The notes under the pieces: generated by a model
What the model saw: only the letters and a program-made list of their open reading frames with translations
Told to the model about the DNA's origin: nothing
Databases searched by the model: none
Shown: positions 42,580 to 53,576 of the stretch, piece by piece
How positions within the stretch are numbered: position 1 is the first letter of the stretch
How the letters are laid out: each line of letters opens with the position of its first letter
Position numbers and translations under genes: made by a program
Assembly: GCA_946811185.2 (NCBI GenBank)
Contig: OX328104.1
Span: forward strand, 51,010,505-51,074,504
DNA: 64,000 bases
Source of the DNA: Hippopus hippopus
Taxonomy: Eukaryota; Mollusca; Bivalvia; Cardiida; Cardiidae
Direction of reading: 5' to 3'

Positions 42580-43230
42580 TATGTTTGCAGGCATTTTGAC
42601 AGTCCGTGGTATATGTATAGATAGTTTGACTGTCCTCCCATGCGCATAAAGGTGCCAACATGGTATCTTATCCGTCCGTATTATTACATGTAGATGATAA
42701 CACTGTCATCTTATCTGCCAAAAGATAATGGTGCTAGCATTTTGACTGATTAATCATTATACGCGTATGCAGATGGTGCAAGTGTTCTCCTCTGCGCCAA
42801 AGGTTATAATGGCACTCAGATACTTGTAGTCGTCAATATTAGTAGATAGTGGGATTGTCCTCTTAACAGCTGAAAACTGATTGTTCTAGCATTACGACTG
42901 ATACGTCCTTACAATTAGATGATGCCAGCGTCCTACTGTATGCCAAAAGATTATATTGCCATCATGGCGACTAATCTGTAAGTATTAGTTGGTGATAAGA
43001 CTGCCATCCTCTCTGTCAAAAGGTTGAAAAGCCAGCATTGTGTCAGCCTTGTAAGCGCTAGTAGATAATAAGGATGTCCTCCTCATGATGGGCCAAAATG
43101 TAATGGTGCCGTCGTTACGACCTCCCTTCTATGCAACAAACAGTTATAACGCCAACATTACGACTTTTTTGTCAGTATAACTAGACGGCGGCACCTTCAT
43201 CCTTTGAGCCAAAAGGTTGCGTTGCCAGCA
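42580..43230 (+). repeat. Degenerate tandem repeat, about eight units of 72-79 bp
   Basis: GCCAAAAG(G/A)TTATAATGGC-like phrases recur near 42645, 42717, 42796, 42868, 42942, 43015, 43090 and 43205. Each is followed by a variant of AGCATTACGACTGATCTGT and then AGTAGATGATAAGACTGTCC. The units are strongly diverged from each other. Confidence 0.75.
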
Positions 43231-43682
43231 AGGAGACTGATCTTCTAGGATGGTGAGACTGGTTCATTGATTTCTTGCCATGCCCTTCTATGTTACCGCT
43301 TTTGAAAGCATGTTGGGAAAAAGGAATAGTTTTAACTGGTACTCTCTTCTTTACGTAAATGATACCCTTAATGTATGAAACAATAGATTTATCTCCTTTC
43401 AATATTTGATTTTTTTTTTCTTTTGGAACTTGCAATAGTACTTTTATTTGTCTTAAAACAACTCGCACAGTAATGGAAAAGATCTGGTTCATAATTGACA
43501 GTCACATTGTTAAAACAGCGTTACACTGATATAGCCAAAGAAAATAATCATAACGTTAATAAATAATAAAACGTAAATAAATAATAATAAAAACACGCAG
43601 GTGTGTAACACTGCTATCGTTAAAGGTAAATAGGTAAAAGTGAATAATGCAAGGGTTAAAAAGTATTTAAAATTAAATCATA

Positions 43683-43800
43683 CCATTTAAAAGTACGGAA
43701 ATTATTGTGAAGATGACAATCTGTTATTGTATAGTGGAACCAAGTATTAGTCGCATACAGAAAAGGCGAATTTTAAAACCAGGCAAAAAGTAAATAAAAA
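43683..43800 (+). mobile_element. Family I element, left half
   Basis: ATTTAAAAGTACGGAAATTA, GTGAAGATGACAATCTGTTA and AGTATTAGTCGCATACAGAA match 36641 onward; the right half is missing. Confidence 0.72.
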
Positions 43801-44101
43801 AAGAAAAAAGCTAGTAGGCTTTTAAAGTAAAAGCAAAATGTAGCTGTTGATTTAATTCACTTCTTCAACTTTCACAGAGACCAGCTTAGGAGGGGAAATG
43901 TCTAAAGCAGAATCTATTCATAGCGTGTAATTACGAGCCAATTAACATAATGCATAACGTTTTTATATTTTAGTTGCATCATTTTACCAATCAAATCGGT
44001 TCATAATTTATCCTGGGAGTCGAAAATTACTGTTGGGTGATACTGGTTGAAACTCTGCAATTCAGTTTCTTTTCCGACGGATGAGATAAAAATGAGAATT
44101 T

Positions 44102-44135
44102 ACAGACCTTGCAGTCTATTCTTGGATCTACACCC
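44102..44135 (+). repeat. Half of a family A core
   Basis: CCTTGCAGTCTATTCTTGGA, TCTACAC is the right arm of the A palindrome alone. Confidence 0.4.
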
Positions 44136-44207
44136 CGATATTTTGCTAAAAAAGATGTAATAGAAAACAAAAAAGCCAGCTTTGAATTTGCGCTCCCGAG
44201 GTCTATT

Positions 44208-44268
44208 TTTGCGCTCTCTCTCTCCCCGCCCCCCCCCCGCCCCCCTCTGTCTCTCTCTCTCTCTTTGT
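44208..44268 (+). repeat. C/CT-rich simple sequence
   Basis: CTCTCTCTC, a C run and (CT)n. Overlapping frames are artefacts. Confidence 0.85.
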
Positions 44269-44465
44269 CTAACCATCGAAAAAGAGATGAAAGAAACCCA
44301 TGCTGAAAATGTAGTAGCTAGTCCAATCAAAAGTAGCAAAAAATTGAAGGAATGTCCTTTCGCTTTACTCGTACATGTATACGAGTTTTTGAGGTTTTAT
44401 GACAGGGGTATAATCTGAACTTATTTGTAAATTTTGGGCCAGAGGCCTATATTTATAGCAATATA

Positions 44466-44508
44466 TGCTCTCTCTCTCTCTCTGTGTGTGTGTGTGTCTC
44501 TCTCTCTG
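44466..44508 (+). repeat. (CT)n(GT)n(CT)n microsatellite
   Basis: A compound pyrimidine/GT microsatellite. Confidence 0.9.
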
Positions 44509-44721
44509 CGAAAGGTTACCGGTGATATTGTGAGATTTTTCAAAGAATTCTACATTCTGATTTTTATTGGGAAATAAAATTTGGTTAAAAAAACGATGAG
44601 TCATTTCTTAAGCCTAGTGTTGGATGGCACCTTTGTTTATACAAACATGCAAATTAACACATGCCACAACATCGTCCTTCTTGAATCATGCGGACCTTTA
44701 ACTCATTCAGCACCAAAATAT

Positions 44722-44976
44722 ATTGGTTATGCTCTGTATACAGATGGCTTAGTGCACTTGCAAAAAGTATCGACCCATGTCAGCCTGCGCAGTCCGCGCA
44801 GGCTGACATGGATCGATACTTTTTGCTATTTGTGAATTTTCTGCATGTGAAAGGACCATTATAACTCCAGTTTTAGTCGATTGCTAGATTAAATGGATTT
44901 TATGAATCCATAATTATGCAATGACTTGACATCACAGAGATGCATCAAACTCCCTTTTGCCAAAGCATGGCTCATA
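44722..44976 (-). mobile_element. Family B element with intact hairpin
   Basis: AGTATCGACCCATGTCAGCC and GGCTGACATGGATCGATACT form the hairpin around TGCGCAGTCCGCGCA. The right end is CAAAGCATGGCTCATAC. Confidence 0.88.
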
Positions 44977-45064
44977 CAAACTTGACCTCATTCAACTACT
45001 GAAAATACAATCCAAAATAACACAAAACCTATTTATCTTATAAGCATGACTAAACAAACGAACG

Positions 45065-45157
45065 ACCCAAGATCAGACATCATGTTCTGTGCTCTCTGAC
45101 CTTAATCTATGCCGTCCGCGAAGGCCCCATTTTTCGGCTGTGGTGCTGAACGGGTTG
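45065..45157 (-). mobile_element. Family A-like fragment
   Basis: CCCAAGATCAGACATCATGT, CTCTGACCTTAATCTATGCC and GTCCGCGAAGGCCCCAT. It ends GGTGCTGAACGGGTT. Confidence 0.5.
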
Positions 45158-45479
45158 ACTTGCTTTATCAAAATAATAGAATCAACGATCAAAATGGCGT
45201 CACGAGTGAATCACAACATATCTAAGATCGACACCAGCTTGCGACACAAACGTGAGCTTTTTAATGTTGGGCGAAGTTGAGGCCGAACATTCAATAAAAA
45301 AGGCACTCAAAAGCCAGAGCATTGGTCGATTGTGCTCTTACGGTTTGTACAATGCTTTAAGGGACTCTGGTATTTTACGGCGTTAATAAAAAATTCAAGT
45401 AGAACACCGTTTAATACAAATAAATATTTTTTTCTTTGCAATTGTATAGATACATTCTGTAACATTCAATACAAGGCAA

Positions 45480-45850
45480 GTTTGGGCGTTTGGCTAGAGG
45501 GGTGATTGTTTTGCAAGAGGCAACTTCGTCTATTTTTGATGGGATCAGATATGACGTCATCGTGCTGATTTGAATACGAATCCACGTGTGACATTCCCAC
45601 TAGTCTTTGCGAAACTCTGGATTGATGTTTGAAAAAAAAAAAAATGCATTGCGAGGCTACGTTGCCGGTTTAAGAAATACTGTTGATTTTTTTGTTTCTT
45701 GCCGTCAGCTTTCTTCTTTATTGATAGTTTGCCAGCTATCGCCTTACTTAATTCAGTGACAATTCATTTTAAAAGTTCATTAGATTATAAAAATCATAAC
45801 AGATCTAACTCCCTTAACGACAAAGGCTGAATTAGAACATTTTCTCTATC
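45480..45850 (+). repeat. Family H repeat, copy 1
   Basis: TTCGTCTATTTTTGATGGGA, TCAGATATGACGTCATCGTG, GTGTGACATTCCCACTAGTC, CCAGCTATCGCCTTACTTAA align with 60710-61400. Confidence 0.75.
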
Positions 45851-46164
45851 GTGTGTCCATCTTAGCTTAATTTCTGAAAAAGTGTGACGTTATAGGGTGT
45901 ACCAATTTGCGTAATTCATTACAGCGGTTACAATTAAAGACCAACTATGACTCATAAATTTGTCTAGAAATCATGCCTGCAAGCAACTGCTCTTTTCCAC
46001 AAAGTGTTTTTCATGTTGTGTTGTAAAGATATTTTTCTTCTCTTCAGATGTCTTAAATTGTGTAATTGGAAACAGTTTTCAGTACATCTATGTAAAAAAA
46101 AAAGCAGAGTGATTAGTTAATCCAAAATCCATTACTCACGTGGTTTACGATCTTGGGAATGGCG

Positions 46165-46333
46165 GCTGTTGAAGCATTGTCAATAACGGAGAAAATGATT
46201 GTCTTCGCATTTTCTCCTTTGCAAGAATGTTTTTCAATCCTTCATGGACAAATCCCATTATTTTAGTCACATTTATATCATCTACGAATGCTTCCACCGA
46301 GTCTAAGACGTTGGTTTTCTGGTAAACAGTTCA
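46165..46333 (+). mobile_element. Family C fragment
   Basis: GGAGAAAATGATTGTCTTCG, CATTTTCTCC, ATTTATATCATCTACGAATG and TTCTGGTAAACAG. The left part is lost. Confidence 0.55.
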
Positions 46334-46547
46334 CCTTTATCCTGTTAAAAAAAAGTGAAAGAAAACTTTTAAGCCGAAAGTAAACATCCAAATGTTGCTT
46401 TTTCAGTTTTTTTTTTTTTTTTTTTTTGGAAAAATATCTCCTTATCGGGCACTGCAGACCCAAGATTAGACTGTACGTTCTGTGCAGTCTGATCTTGATC
46501 TACACTGTTCGCTAAAGGTCCTTGAGTCTCTTTTTGCAACCTAAGGG
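46334..46547 (-). mobile_element. Family A element
   Basis: It runs from TTTATCCTGTTAAAAAAAAG through a T run and GATTAGACTGTACGTTCTGT to GCAACCTAAGGG before TTAA 46548-46551. Confidence 0.85.
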
Positions 46548-46702
46548 TTAATGTATCGGACAATTTGTGATCACGTTGATCATCGGACGTAATGATGCAT
46601 CAGCGATGTCAAGAAAATAGACAATGGAAACAGCGCAGACACTTGAAATGAATATAAGACTGCAGTTATCATATCTGTTGTTGGATATTATAAGTTTCCC
46701 AG

Positions 46703-46990
46703 TAACCCTTTAGCACACAACCCCGAGTTTTGACGACTGTAATATAGAAGCCTTTTGAAAACATCGTGGGAAAAAGAGAAAGTGGAATTTTCGGAAGGCC
46801 TGCTTTTCAACAAAAACCTAACTTCCGGTTTATAGGACATAAATGTTTACCTTAACTAACTGTATCTTCCGTAATCTTTTTACTGAAGTTAGGAAAGCCA
46901 TATCCAGTTATTTGAGCCACGTTTGAATTGTCATTTTCAAATGTTTATTTTTATATGAATGTGTCTAAATTTTTTTCGCGGTTGGCGAAT
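46703..46990 (-). mobile_element. Family C element with altered centre
   Basis: CCCTTTAGCACACAACCCCG, TTTTGACGAC, AAACATCGTGGGAAAAAGAG, then unrelated sequence, then ATTTGAGCCACGTTTGAATT as in 15640. The palindromic centre is missing. Confidence 0.6.
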
Positions 46991-47549
46991 GTACTAGCTT
47001 TCTACCTATTTCTTGGTATTGATATAGAATGAATAAACAGTGTTTTGCGATGGGTCAAAAATATGGATATGTCTTTTCTCCGGGCTGCTGCAGACCTACA
47101 AGCGTTGCTATCGTGAATCCATACTTCGGGGTATGGAATATCAAATGGATATGATAATCCTTTCTTATACTGATTGGTAATCTAATATTTTTAAGCATTA
47201 ACCTATAACATTATTGTATATATACATGATTTTTCAGACACATATTCTTTAATGGTAACTGCTCCTTTTCCAATAATGACTATGGATTAAGATCTGGTCT
47301 TGAACAATATATCTAACCGAGCGTTTCATTTTTTCAACAATATACAAAACAATGGGGAAAAAGAAGCAGTTGCTGGCATGATTACTTCTCATTTATTTCT
47401 CTTTATATTTAACTATAGGAGAGTTTCAATGTTCAAATTTAAGTATCTCTTACACCGTCATTGTTTAAAGACATTTCTTGTTCCCCCTAGTAAAAAGCTT
47501 AACAAGACATTTATTGTCTCCCCCCTAGTAAAAAGCTTCAAGGTATGTC

Positions 47550-47795
47550 ACTAAGAAAGTGCTCTGTAGTCAAAGCACTGTTGATATCTATTCTCAAAAT
47601 GATTATTGGAGGAGGAATCCAACAGGAACAAATTTATGTAAATTTCTGCTATTTTCCGAATCATTAGACACTTCACGTCGCATGACAAAGGTGGTTATTT
47701 TCTAGAGAAAATTACTATGTGCTTTGTATTCGTAACCGCCCCTCACGATTACACTAAAATGCAAGATAGACAATGTATAATTATAAAGAAAGTCT
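47550..47795 (+). repeat. Family L repeat
   Basis: It is the forward partner of 39012-39245. By eye about 97% identity holds over the central 150 bp. Confidence 0.9.
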
Positions 47796-47859
47796 GGTAA
47801 AACTGGTCAGTGGGATAATCTGTACAAAGTACTATCATATTCTTGATTGAATATTAAAT

Positions 47860-48121
47860 TAGCCATGCTTTGTGAAAAGGGGACTTAATGCATCTGTTAA
47901 AAAGTATCGATTCATGTCAGCCTGCGCAGTCTGCGCAGGCTGACATGGGTCGAAACTTTTTGCTATCAGTCAATTTTCTGCGTGTCCAAGGGCCATACTA
48001 CGTCATGAAACATTCGGTTGTTAGACAAACTGGATTTATGGATCCATGATTATATGATGACTTGCTTGGTACAATGCATCAAAGAGATGCATTAAGCTCT
48101 CTTTTACCTGAGCAGGGCCAA
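47860..48121 (-). mobile_element. Family B element
   Basis: TAGCCATGCTTTGTGAAAAG, the hairpin ATGTCAGCCTGCGCAGTCTG with its inverse, ATTCGGTTGTTAGACAAACT, and AGATGCATTAAGCTCTCTTT. Confidence 0.88.
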
Positions 48122-48177
48122 AATCTATTGCCTAAGGCTGCAGTAGTTTTGTTCAAAAATATGTTGAAATAACTCTA

Positions 48178-48372
48178 TACAAAACGATTGCGAAGAGTAT
48201 TGACACAGAGGAAAAGTGGATTTGAAACACTGTTGAAAAAGGAGAAAATACTGTTATCAAGCATCTTCTCCCTTTCCTGCAATGTTTTCTGCCTTAAAAC
48301 GGCAAATACTATCATTTGAATAATATTTAATTTGACGTCTGCAAACGCTCTCAAACTAGTCAAGTTTAAGTC
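48178..48372 (-). mobile_element. Family C element, diverged
   Basis: AAAAAGGAGAAAATACTGTT, ATCAAGCATCTTCTCCCTTT, then TTGACGTCTGCAAACGCTCT and CAAACTAGTCAAGTTT, the C order in reverse. Confidence 0.65.
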
Positions 48373-48709
48373 ATTTGAAAAAGATAAAGGTATTTTGAGA
48401 AAATTTAAAAGTTTTAAAAGCAAATTTAACATATATGTTAAATATAATATATACGACCATCCTGTGAAGAGGATGGATTCTGCAGTACTAGAAAACGTCC
48501 AGTCTGATCTTGACACCTGTTGTCCGGAGTTTATTTTCCGATATTTTCTGACCTAGACATTCTGAAAATGGTAAAAGTTAGGAATTTCTTTTACAGAAAT
48601 ACATGCAAGTTCCACTTATTTGGTTAGAGTACTTATTCAGACCTTAAGGTTTTTACCCAAAAACAAAATCTTGAATCTTTTCGGATTTGAAACGAGAACT
48701 GTACGTGAC

Positions 48710-48845
48710 AATTCACTCTTTTTCCAAATGATCGGATTTGTCTAAGAAAGGGTAGAAAACATCGTAGGAAAAAAAATGAATGCTTCAAGATACTTTCTTT
48801 GCTGTGTCGTGAAAAAACGGATTCGTTTGGTAAAAGGTTTTTATG
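48710..48845 (+). mobile_element. Family C fragment
   Basis: TTTGTCTAAGAAAGGGTAGA, AAACATCGTAGGAAAAAAAA and GGATTCGTTTGGTAAAAGG; the centre is decayed. Confidence 0.55.
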
Positions 48846-49039
48846 AGTGCTGGTAATTGTTTGAAGTTTTTCTTTTTTGTGAGTGTGACACATGAATTTG
48901 TTTTTTAGGACTTGTGGCATAGTAATTGCAGAAGATCTTTTCGTATCATTTAGTACATGTATACAAAAAATACTTCGACAATGATGTTTTTGTCGATGAA
49001 AATGAATATAGGACTTATACAACAATCTTATTTTCAGAT

Positions 49040-49250
49040 TAGCTCTTATCCTGCTGAACGAATCAAATGATACCTCTAAGCCGATAGTAAAAAACCCAAA
49101 TGTTGCAATTTCAAAGGTATTTTTTGGGAAAGGATATCTCCTTATCGGACAGTGTAGATCCAAGATCAGACTGCACGTTCTGTGCAGTCTGATCTTGGAT
49201 CTACACTGTCCGCAAAAGGTCACTGAGTCGCGCCAAGCAGCCTAAGGTCC
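49040..49250 (-). mobile_element. Family A element with perfect 65-bp central palindrome
   Basis: The span 49147-49211 has two 30-bp arms that are exact reverse complements around GTTCT (arm ends GGACAGTGTAGATCC). The flanks are CTTATCCTGCTGAACG and CGCCAAGCAGCCTAAGG. A 196-codon reading frame on the minus strand runs through this and the adjoining C fragment and is an artefact. Confidence 0.88.
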
Positions 49251-49284
49251 AAGACTTACAATTTTTTCTCAGGGAACATCACGA

Positions 49285-49425
49285 AAAATGAAAAAGGAAA
49301 GAAATTTATGTAAATTTATATAATCTGTCAAGCCTTAAGAGGATTCGTGTCGCATGATTAAAGTCGTTATATTTGATGAGAAAATTACTACGCTGGGTGT
49401 TTTAGTTTACGCCTTCTTCAATTAG
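49285..49425 (+). repeat. Family L repeat, diverged
   Basis: AAATTTATGTAAATTTATAT, TTCGTGTCGCATGATTAAAG and GAGAAAATTACTACGCTGGG resemble 47627-47730. Confidence 0.55.
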
Positions 49426-49636
49426 GCCAAATTGCGGCTGAGACAATGTATCATTACGCCTCGAGTTTGAGATCAGTGGACGTGCGAGCTGCTTTACAGC
49501 GTGTGTTTTGCTAGTAGGAACGTTGAAATTACTGTCATCGCTCGAATTTGCAAGATTTTGCGTCTAATTTTGTCGTGTAAAAATGAGTGAGCTTCATTTA
49601 GGCCCATTAAAGTTACGACAAAACAGAACAATTATA

Positions 49637-49861
49637 TTTGAGCCACACTCTAGCAAAAGGGGGCTTGATGCATCTCAGTGATGCATGATACCAAGCAAGT
49701 CATCACATTATCATGAATCCATAAAATCTATTTTGTCTAACAACCGAATGAGTCATGAGATAAACTGGTCCTTGGACATGCAGAAAATCGACCAATAGCA
49801 AACAGTTTCGGCCCAGGTCAGCCTGCGCATTCAGGCCCCTTTTCACAGAGCATGGCTCATT
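49637..49861 (+). mobile_element. Family B element lacking the right half of the hairpin
   Basis: TTTGAGCCACACTCTAGCAA, ATTGACC-like ATCGACCAATAGCAAACAG, then GTCAGCCTGCGCATTCAGGC and CACAGAGCATGGCTCAT. Confidence 0.87.
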
Positions 49862-50247
49862 TTTTATTAAATTCGTGTATAAAGATAATTACTACATGCT
49901 ATGCCATGTGACAGCCTGAAACAAAGATGAGTCATGCTACTTTGATTTTGACTTTGATATGCCATATTATTGCCCGTTTTTTTTTCGATTTCACGAATTT
50001 TCTATGAAATCTCGAAGCAGTCATTGATATCGTGGCGCCAAATGAGCAATCACGATTCGTCTTTTTGCTATGAGTTAAAACAATACTATTTTGAAATGCC
50101 CTAATCTCTGCAAAACAGACAGACAACGAAAAGCACGTTTTTTATCGTAAGCCAAACTACCAGACTGTGTACAGTAGATCAAAGATCAGATTGTGTGTTG
50201 TGTGCTTCATACAATGGACTTGATACAGAAAACAACATTTTTTGCAT

Positions 50248-50450
50248 TCACCTCACAGTCCTGAGTTTTAATGACCCTCAGGAAGAAGCCTTTCGTGACT
50301 TTTTGGGAAAAGGAGCAAATGCTGGTAAACAGCATTTTTTCCTTTTCCCAGAAGGTTTTCTACATTTTCACGGACATCTACCGTCATCTCAGCTGATTGC
50401 TTTCGATTTGGACAAGTGTAAATTTTAGTCCTTTGATAAAAAGTTAATTT
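50248..50450 (-). mobile_element. Family C element
   Basis: CCTGAGTTTTAATGACCCTC, AAATGCTGGTAAACAGCATT, CGATTTGGACAAGTGTAAAT and CTTTGATAAAAAG before TTAA. Confidence 0.8.
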
Positions 50451-50525
50451 TTTTATTGCCATTATGGCAATAATTTCAAGGTAGATATAACCATTTCCCT
50501 TTTCAACACCAAATATGTAATACAA

Positions 50526-50790
50526 GATGTGCAACTCTATGGCAAAAGGGAGTTTAATGCATCTCTGTGATGCATTCTACCAAGCAAGTCATATAATTCT
50601 GGATCCATAAAGTCCACTTTGTCTAACAACCGACCAAATCATGAGGTAGAACGGTCCTTTGACATGCAGAAAATTGACAAATAGCAAAAGATATCTACCC
50701 AGGTCAGCCTGCTCGGACTGCGCAGGCTGACCTGGGTAGATATTTTTTTGCAGATGCATTTAGCCCCCTTTTCACAAAGCGTTCTTCATT
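50526..50790 (+). mobile_element. Family B element
   Basis: GGCAAAAGGGAGTTTAATGC, ATAATTCTGGATCCATAAAG, then the hairpin ATATCTACCCAGGTCAGCCT with its inverse, and ATTTAGCCCCCTTTTCACAA. Confidence 0.88.
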
Positions 50791-50877
50791 TATAAACATG
50801 AGCTATTTCGACGGTTGGAAGTACAAAATTACATTAAACCAGAAAATCGTTTTATATTAAAGGCCTCACCGACCAAG

Positions 50878-50972
50878 CGGATGGTATAGGTCCTGATCGT
50901 TCTGTGCAGTCTAATCTTGCATCTATGCCGTCTGCAGGGGTCTAATTTTTATTTATAGCGCTGAGGATTTAA
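50878..50972 (-). mobile_element. Family A-like fragment
   Basis: CGTTCTGTGCAGTCTAATCT and TGCATCTATGCCGTCTGCAG are the right half of a core; the left arm is reduced. Confidence 0.45.
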
Positions 50973-50996
50973 CAATCAGAAGACAATGGGACAAAT

Positions 50997-51227
50997 TTAA
51001 CTGTTTACCAAACGAAAAGAATTCAGACTTGTCCAAATTGAAAGCATTTGCAGACAACAATTTAAACGTGGCTCAAATGATGAAATTTGTCTTTGAAAAG
51101 ATAGAAAACAATGTGAGAAAAGGAAAAAATGCCGGTAAGAAGCATTTTCTCCTTTTCCCACAATGTGTTCAAAAGCATTATTCCTCAGGATTGTTGAAAC
51201 TCCAGATGTTGTGGCAAAGGGCTGAGG
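50997..51227 (+). mobile_element. Family C element
   Basis: TTTAACTGTTTACCAAACGA, TTGTCCAAATTGAAAGCATT, AAATGCCGGTAAGAAGCATT and GATGTTGTGGCAAAGGG. Confidence 0.83.
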
Positions 51228-51500
51228 AGGTGCATTCACGGTATAGTTCGAGTACGTAAAGATGACTAGCGATATTCTACTAAATTTGTTTGTTTACTGC
51301 AGGCCCTTTGGCATGGAGGTTATCCATTCCGCACCAGTGTTTCAATATTCCCCGTCATTTTGTTGTCTGCCGCCGTGACATTTTCAATACATCATAATAT
51401 TAGATGATGAACGCCTTTGCCTTCGTTGCCATGACAACAAGCCCCTTACATTGTATTAATATCCCATAAGTCCAGTTTGTAGTTTCCCTCTATCGAATAT

Positions 51501-51710
51501 AACCCTTAGAGAGCCGACCAAACCCAAAAGACATTAACAGTCCAGAAAAAAGACCCAAATAGCTGCATTTTCAAGCTTGGTCTTATCCAGAAAGTCTCAG
51601 CAAAGCGGACGGTGTAGATCAAAGATCAGACTGCACGTTTTGTGCAGTCTGATCTTGATCTACACCGGCCGCAAAGGCAACTATACTTATGAAAGACGCT
51701 CTAAGAGTAA
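51501..51710 (-). mobile_element. A-like element of a second subfamily
   Basis: The central palindrome GATCAGACTGCACGTTTTGT plus inverse is the A core. The termini are AACCCTTAGAGAGCCGACCA and GAAAGACGCTCTAAGAGT, so the TIR is CTTAGAG(A/C)G instead of CTTAGCCTGC. The fragment at 38581 has the same terminus. Confidence 0.7.
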
Positions 51711-51914
51711 ACAACTCATGGACTTAGTAATTCAATTATTTTATTATGACCAACATCTCTATTTTGATGTCGATTGCAGTCTACGCTGGGTGACGTTTAA
51801 GTGTTGCAAGAAATGCTTAATGTCTATTTGTAAGAAAAGACTGCAAGAAAGAAAAGAGAGAAAACGTCACCTACATGTTTTTTTTTTTATATAAAGATCC
51901 CGTTGAATAAAGCT

Positions 51915-52080
51915 TTTGAAGAAAAAAAAAAAAAATGTTTCAAAAAGAATGCTGATGACCAACATTTTCTCCTGTGCACAAAATGTCCTTTTTTCACCTT
52001 TTAGACAAATTCCATTATTTAAGCTACGTTTAAATTGTCGTCTTCAATTGGTTTCAAATTTTCAAGACAAACATTTTGTC
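51915..52080 (-). mobile_element. Family C remnant
   Basis: AAAAAGAATGCTGATGACCA, ACATTTTCTCC, CATTATTTAAGCTACGTTTA and TTGGTTTCAAATTTTCAAGA. Confidence 0.45.
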
Positions 52081-52261
52081 GTCAGGTGAAGACTTAAAAC
52101 CTTTATAACTAAGATACGACTTTCAAAGTCCCTGTTGGTATTGAGCATTTATAAGAATAATTTTGGAAAAAAGAAGTAATTTATCATTACACAGAAAGAG
52201 CACTGTTCAGTATCTGAGAAATGTTCAAAATCAGTAATTTAAGAAGGCCAGGGCTCTTTTT

Positions 52262-52375
52262 ACTAAACTACTTTGCTTCGGAAGGAATTGACCAAACTTG
52301 GCAGTCGAACCTACGGCCTCCTAGTTTCAAGCGCTGACGTTCAAACAATGGGCTTCCAGGCTAAGACAGGTTACA
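52262..52375 (-). repeat. Possible tRNA-related SINE fragment
   Basis: The reverse complement has GGAGGCCGTAGGTTCGACTG, a B-box-like stretch, after AGCGCTTGAAACTAG. It is too short to classify. Confidence 0.35.
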
Positions 52376-52756
52376 TTTTCAATTTGTCAATCTGTACCAT
52401 CATTTAAAATTGTCACTTCTTATCACTTGCAAGATTTGTTTTTTTTTTCATAGCTTAAACGTAAGTCTTTTTTTTTTTTTGTGAGGAAAGATCAGAAGTG
52501 TATATTTGTTATAATTGTAGAATCATAGACGACTCTCACAGTAGATTATTCTTATTCTTATTCGCAGGTTATTCAAAGAGAGTGGCGGAATCTAAGTTGT
52601 CAGAACTTGTGGCTAGTCCCTTATGCCCGACTTGTTTCTCTTCTCGTGCAACGCACATATTGTATGAATTGTATAAAGATTGCAATGGAATATGTTTAAA
52701 CTAATCTAACATTGTCGATCCCTGGTTGCTGTGTAACTCACACGTCCTGTAGTTCT

Positions 52757-53020
52757 TTCGTCCAAGGATTTTGAGATAAAACTCCTGCAAGGTCATATTT
52801 TTTCTGAACTTTGCTGATCGTCATTGCTCCGATTGAGGCAAACTTTCTTTCCGGTGATTTTTCGCCTCCCACCTCTGATACGTGTGAAAAAAGCAGTCAG
52901 TGGCTTGGAAAGAAAGTTGTGTCAGTACTGGTGTGAACTTTCAAAGCCAGGAAACACATGCGTAGGTGCACTGACCGCCATGATATGACCGAAGCTGTAA
53001 ATCCATCATAAACAAACAAT
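52757..53020 (+). mobile_element. SINE-2, diverged copy
   Basis: AAAGCAGTCAGTGGCTTGGA, GTCAGTACTGG, GTAGGTGCACTGACCGCCAT and GATATGACCGAAGCTGTAAA match 57660-57785. The tail is decayed. Confidence 0.65.
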
Positions 53021-53227
53021 AAACGTCATTGCAACAGGAATTCTACCTCTTTCACCGTACGAAAGTATGCTACTATGTTTTGGTGGGAAAACATATGAAT
53101 TTAGGGCGTAGTATTAGAAAGCCCTTTATCAGTAATAAACCCTGAGGAGTAATGCTTTCGGAAACATCGCTGGAAAAGGATTACAAATACAAATGCATCT
53201 AACATAAATGAGTCTAAAGTTTTGTAA

Positions 53228-53453
53228 ACTGCTTTACCAGACGACTAAATTTTACACTCGTCTGTTTTGAAAGCATTTGCAGACGACAAATTCAAAGTGT
53301 CTTAAACAATATGCTCTGTCTATGAAAGAATTGAAAACATTTTGGGAAAAGGAGAAAATGCTGGTTACCAGCATTTTCTCCTTTTCTCCCAATTTTGTCA
53401 AATGTCCTTTCTCATGGTCGTTAAAGACTCAGAATTGCTTGGTAATAGGGTTA
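53228..53453 (+). mobile_element. Family C element
   Basis: TTTACCAGACGACTAAATTT, TGAAAGCATTTGCAGACGAC, the exact palindrome AAATGCTGGTTACCAGCATT and AATTGCTTGGTAATAGGG before TTAA. Confidence 0.88.
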
Positions 53454-53576
53454 AAGCCACGCGACTACATGTACAATGGCCTCCATGAGGTAACTGAAAT
53501 ACTTTTGAAACCGAAATGATCCGGCAACCAAACACGGGAGTTGAGGAGGACGGAACTCAGAGATCCCGGTTTTATT

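Noticed and set aside
48633..49223. 196-codon open frame on the minus strand, the longest in the window
   Set aside because: It runs through a family C fragment and the family A palindrome. Its composition follows those repeats and nothing resembles a domain.
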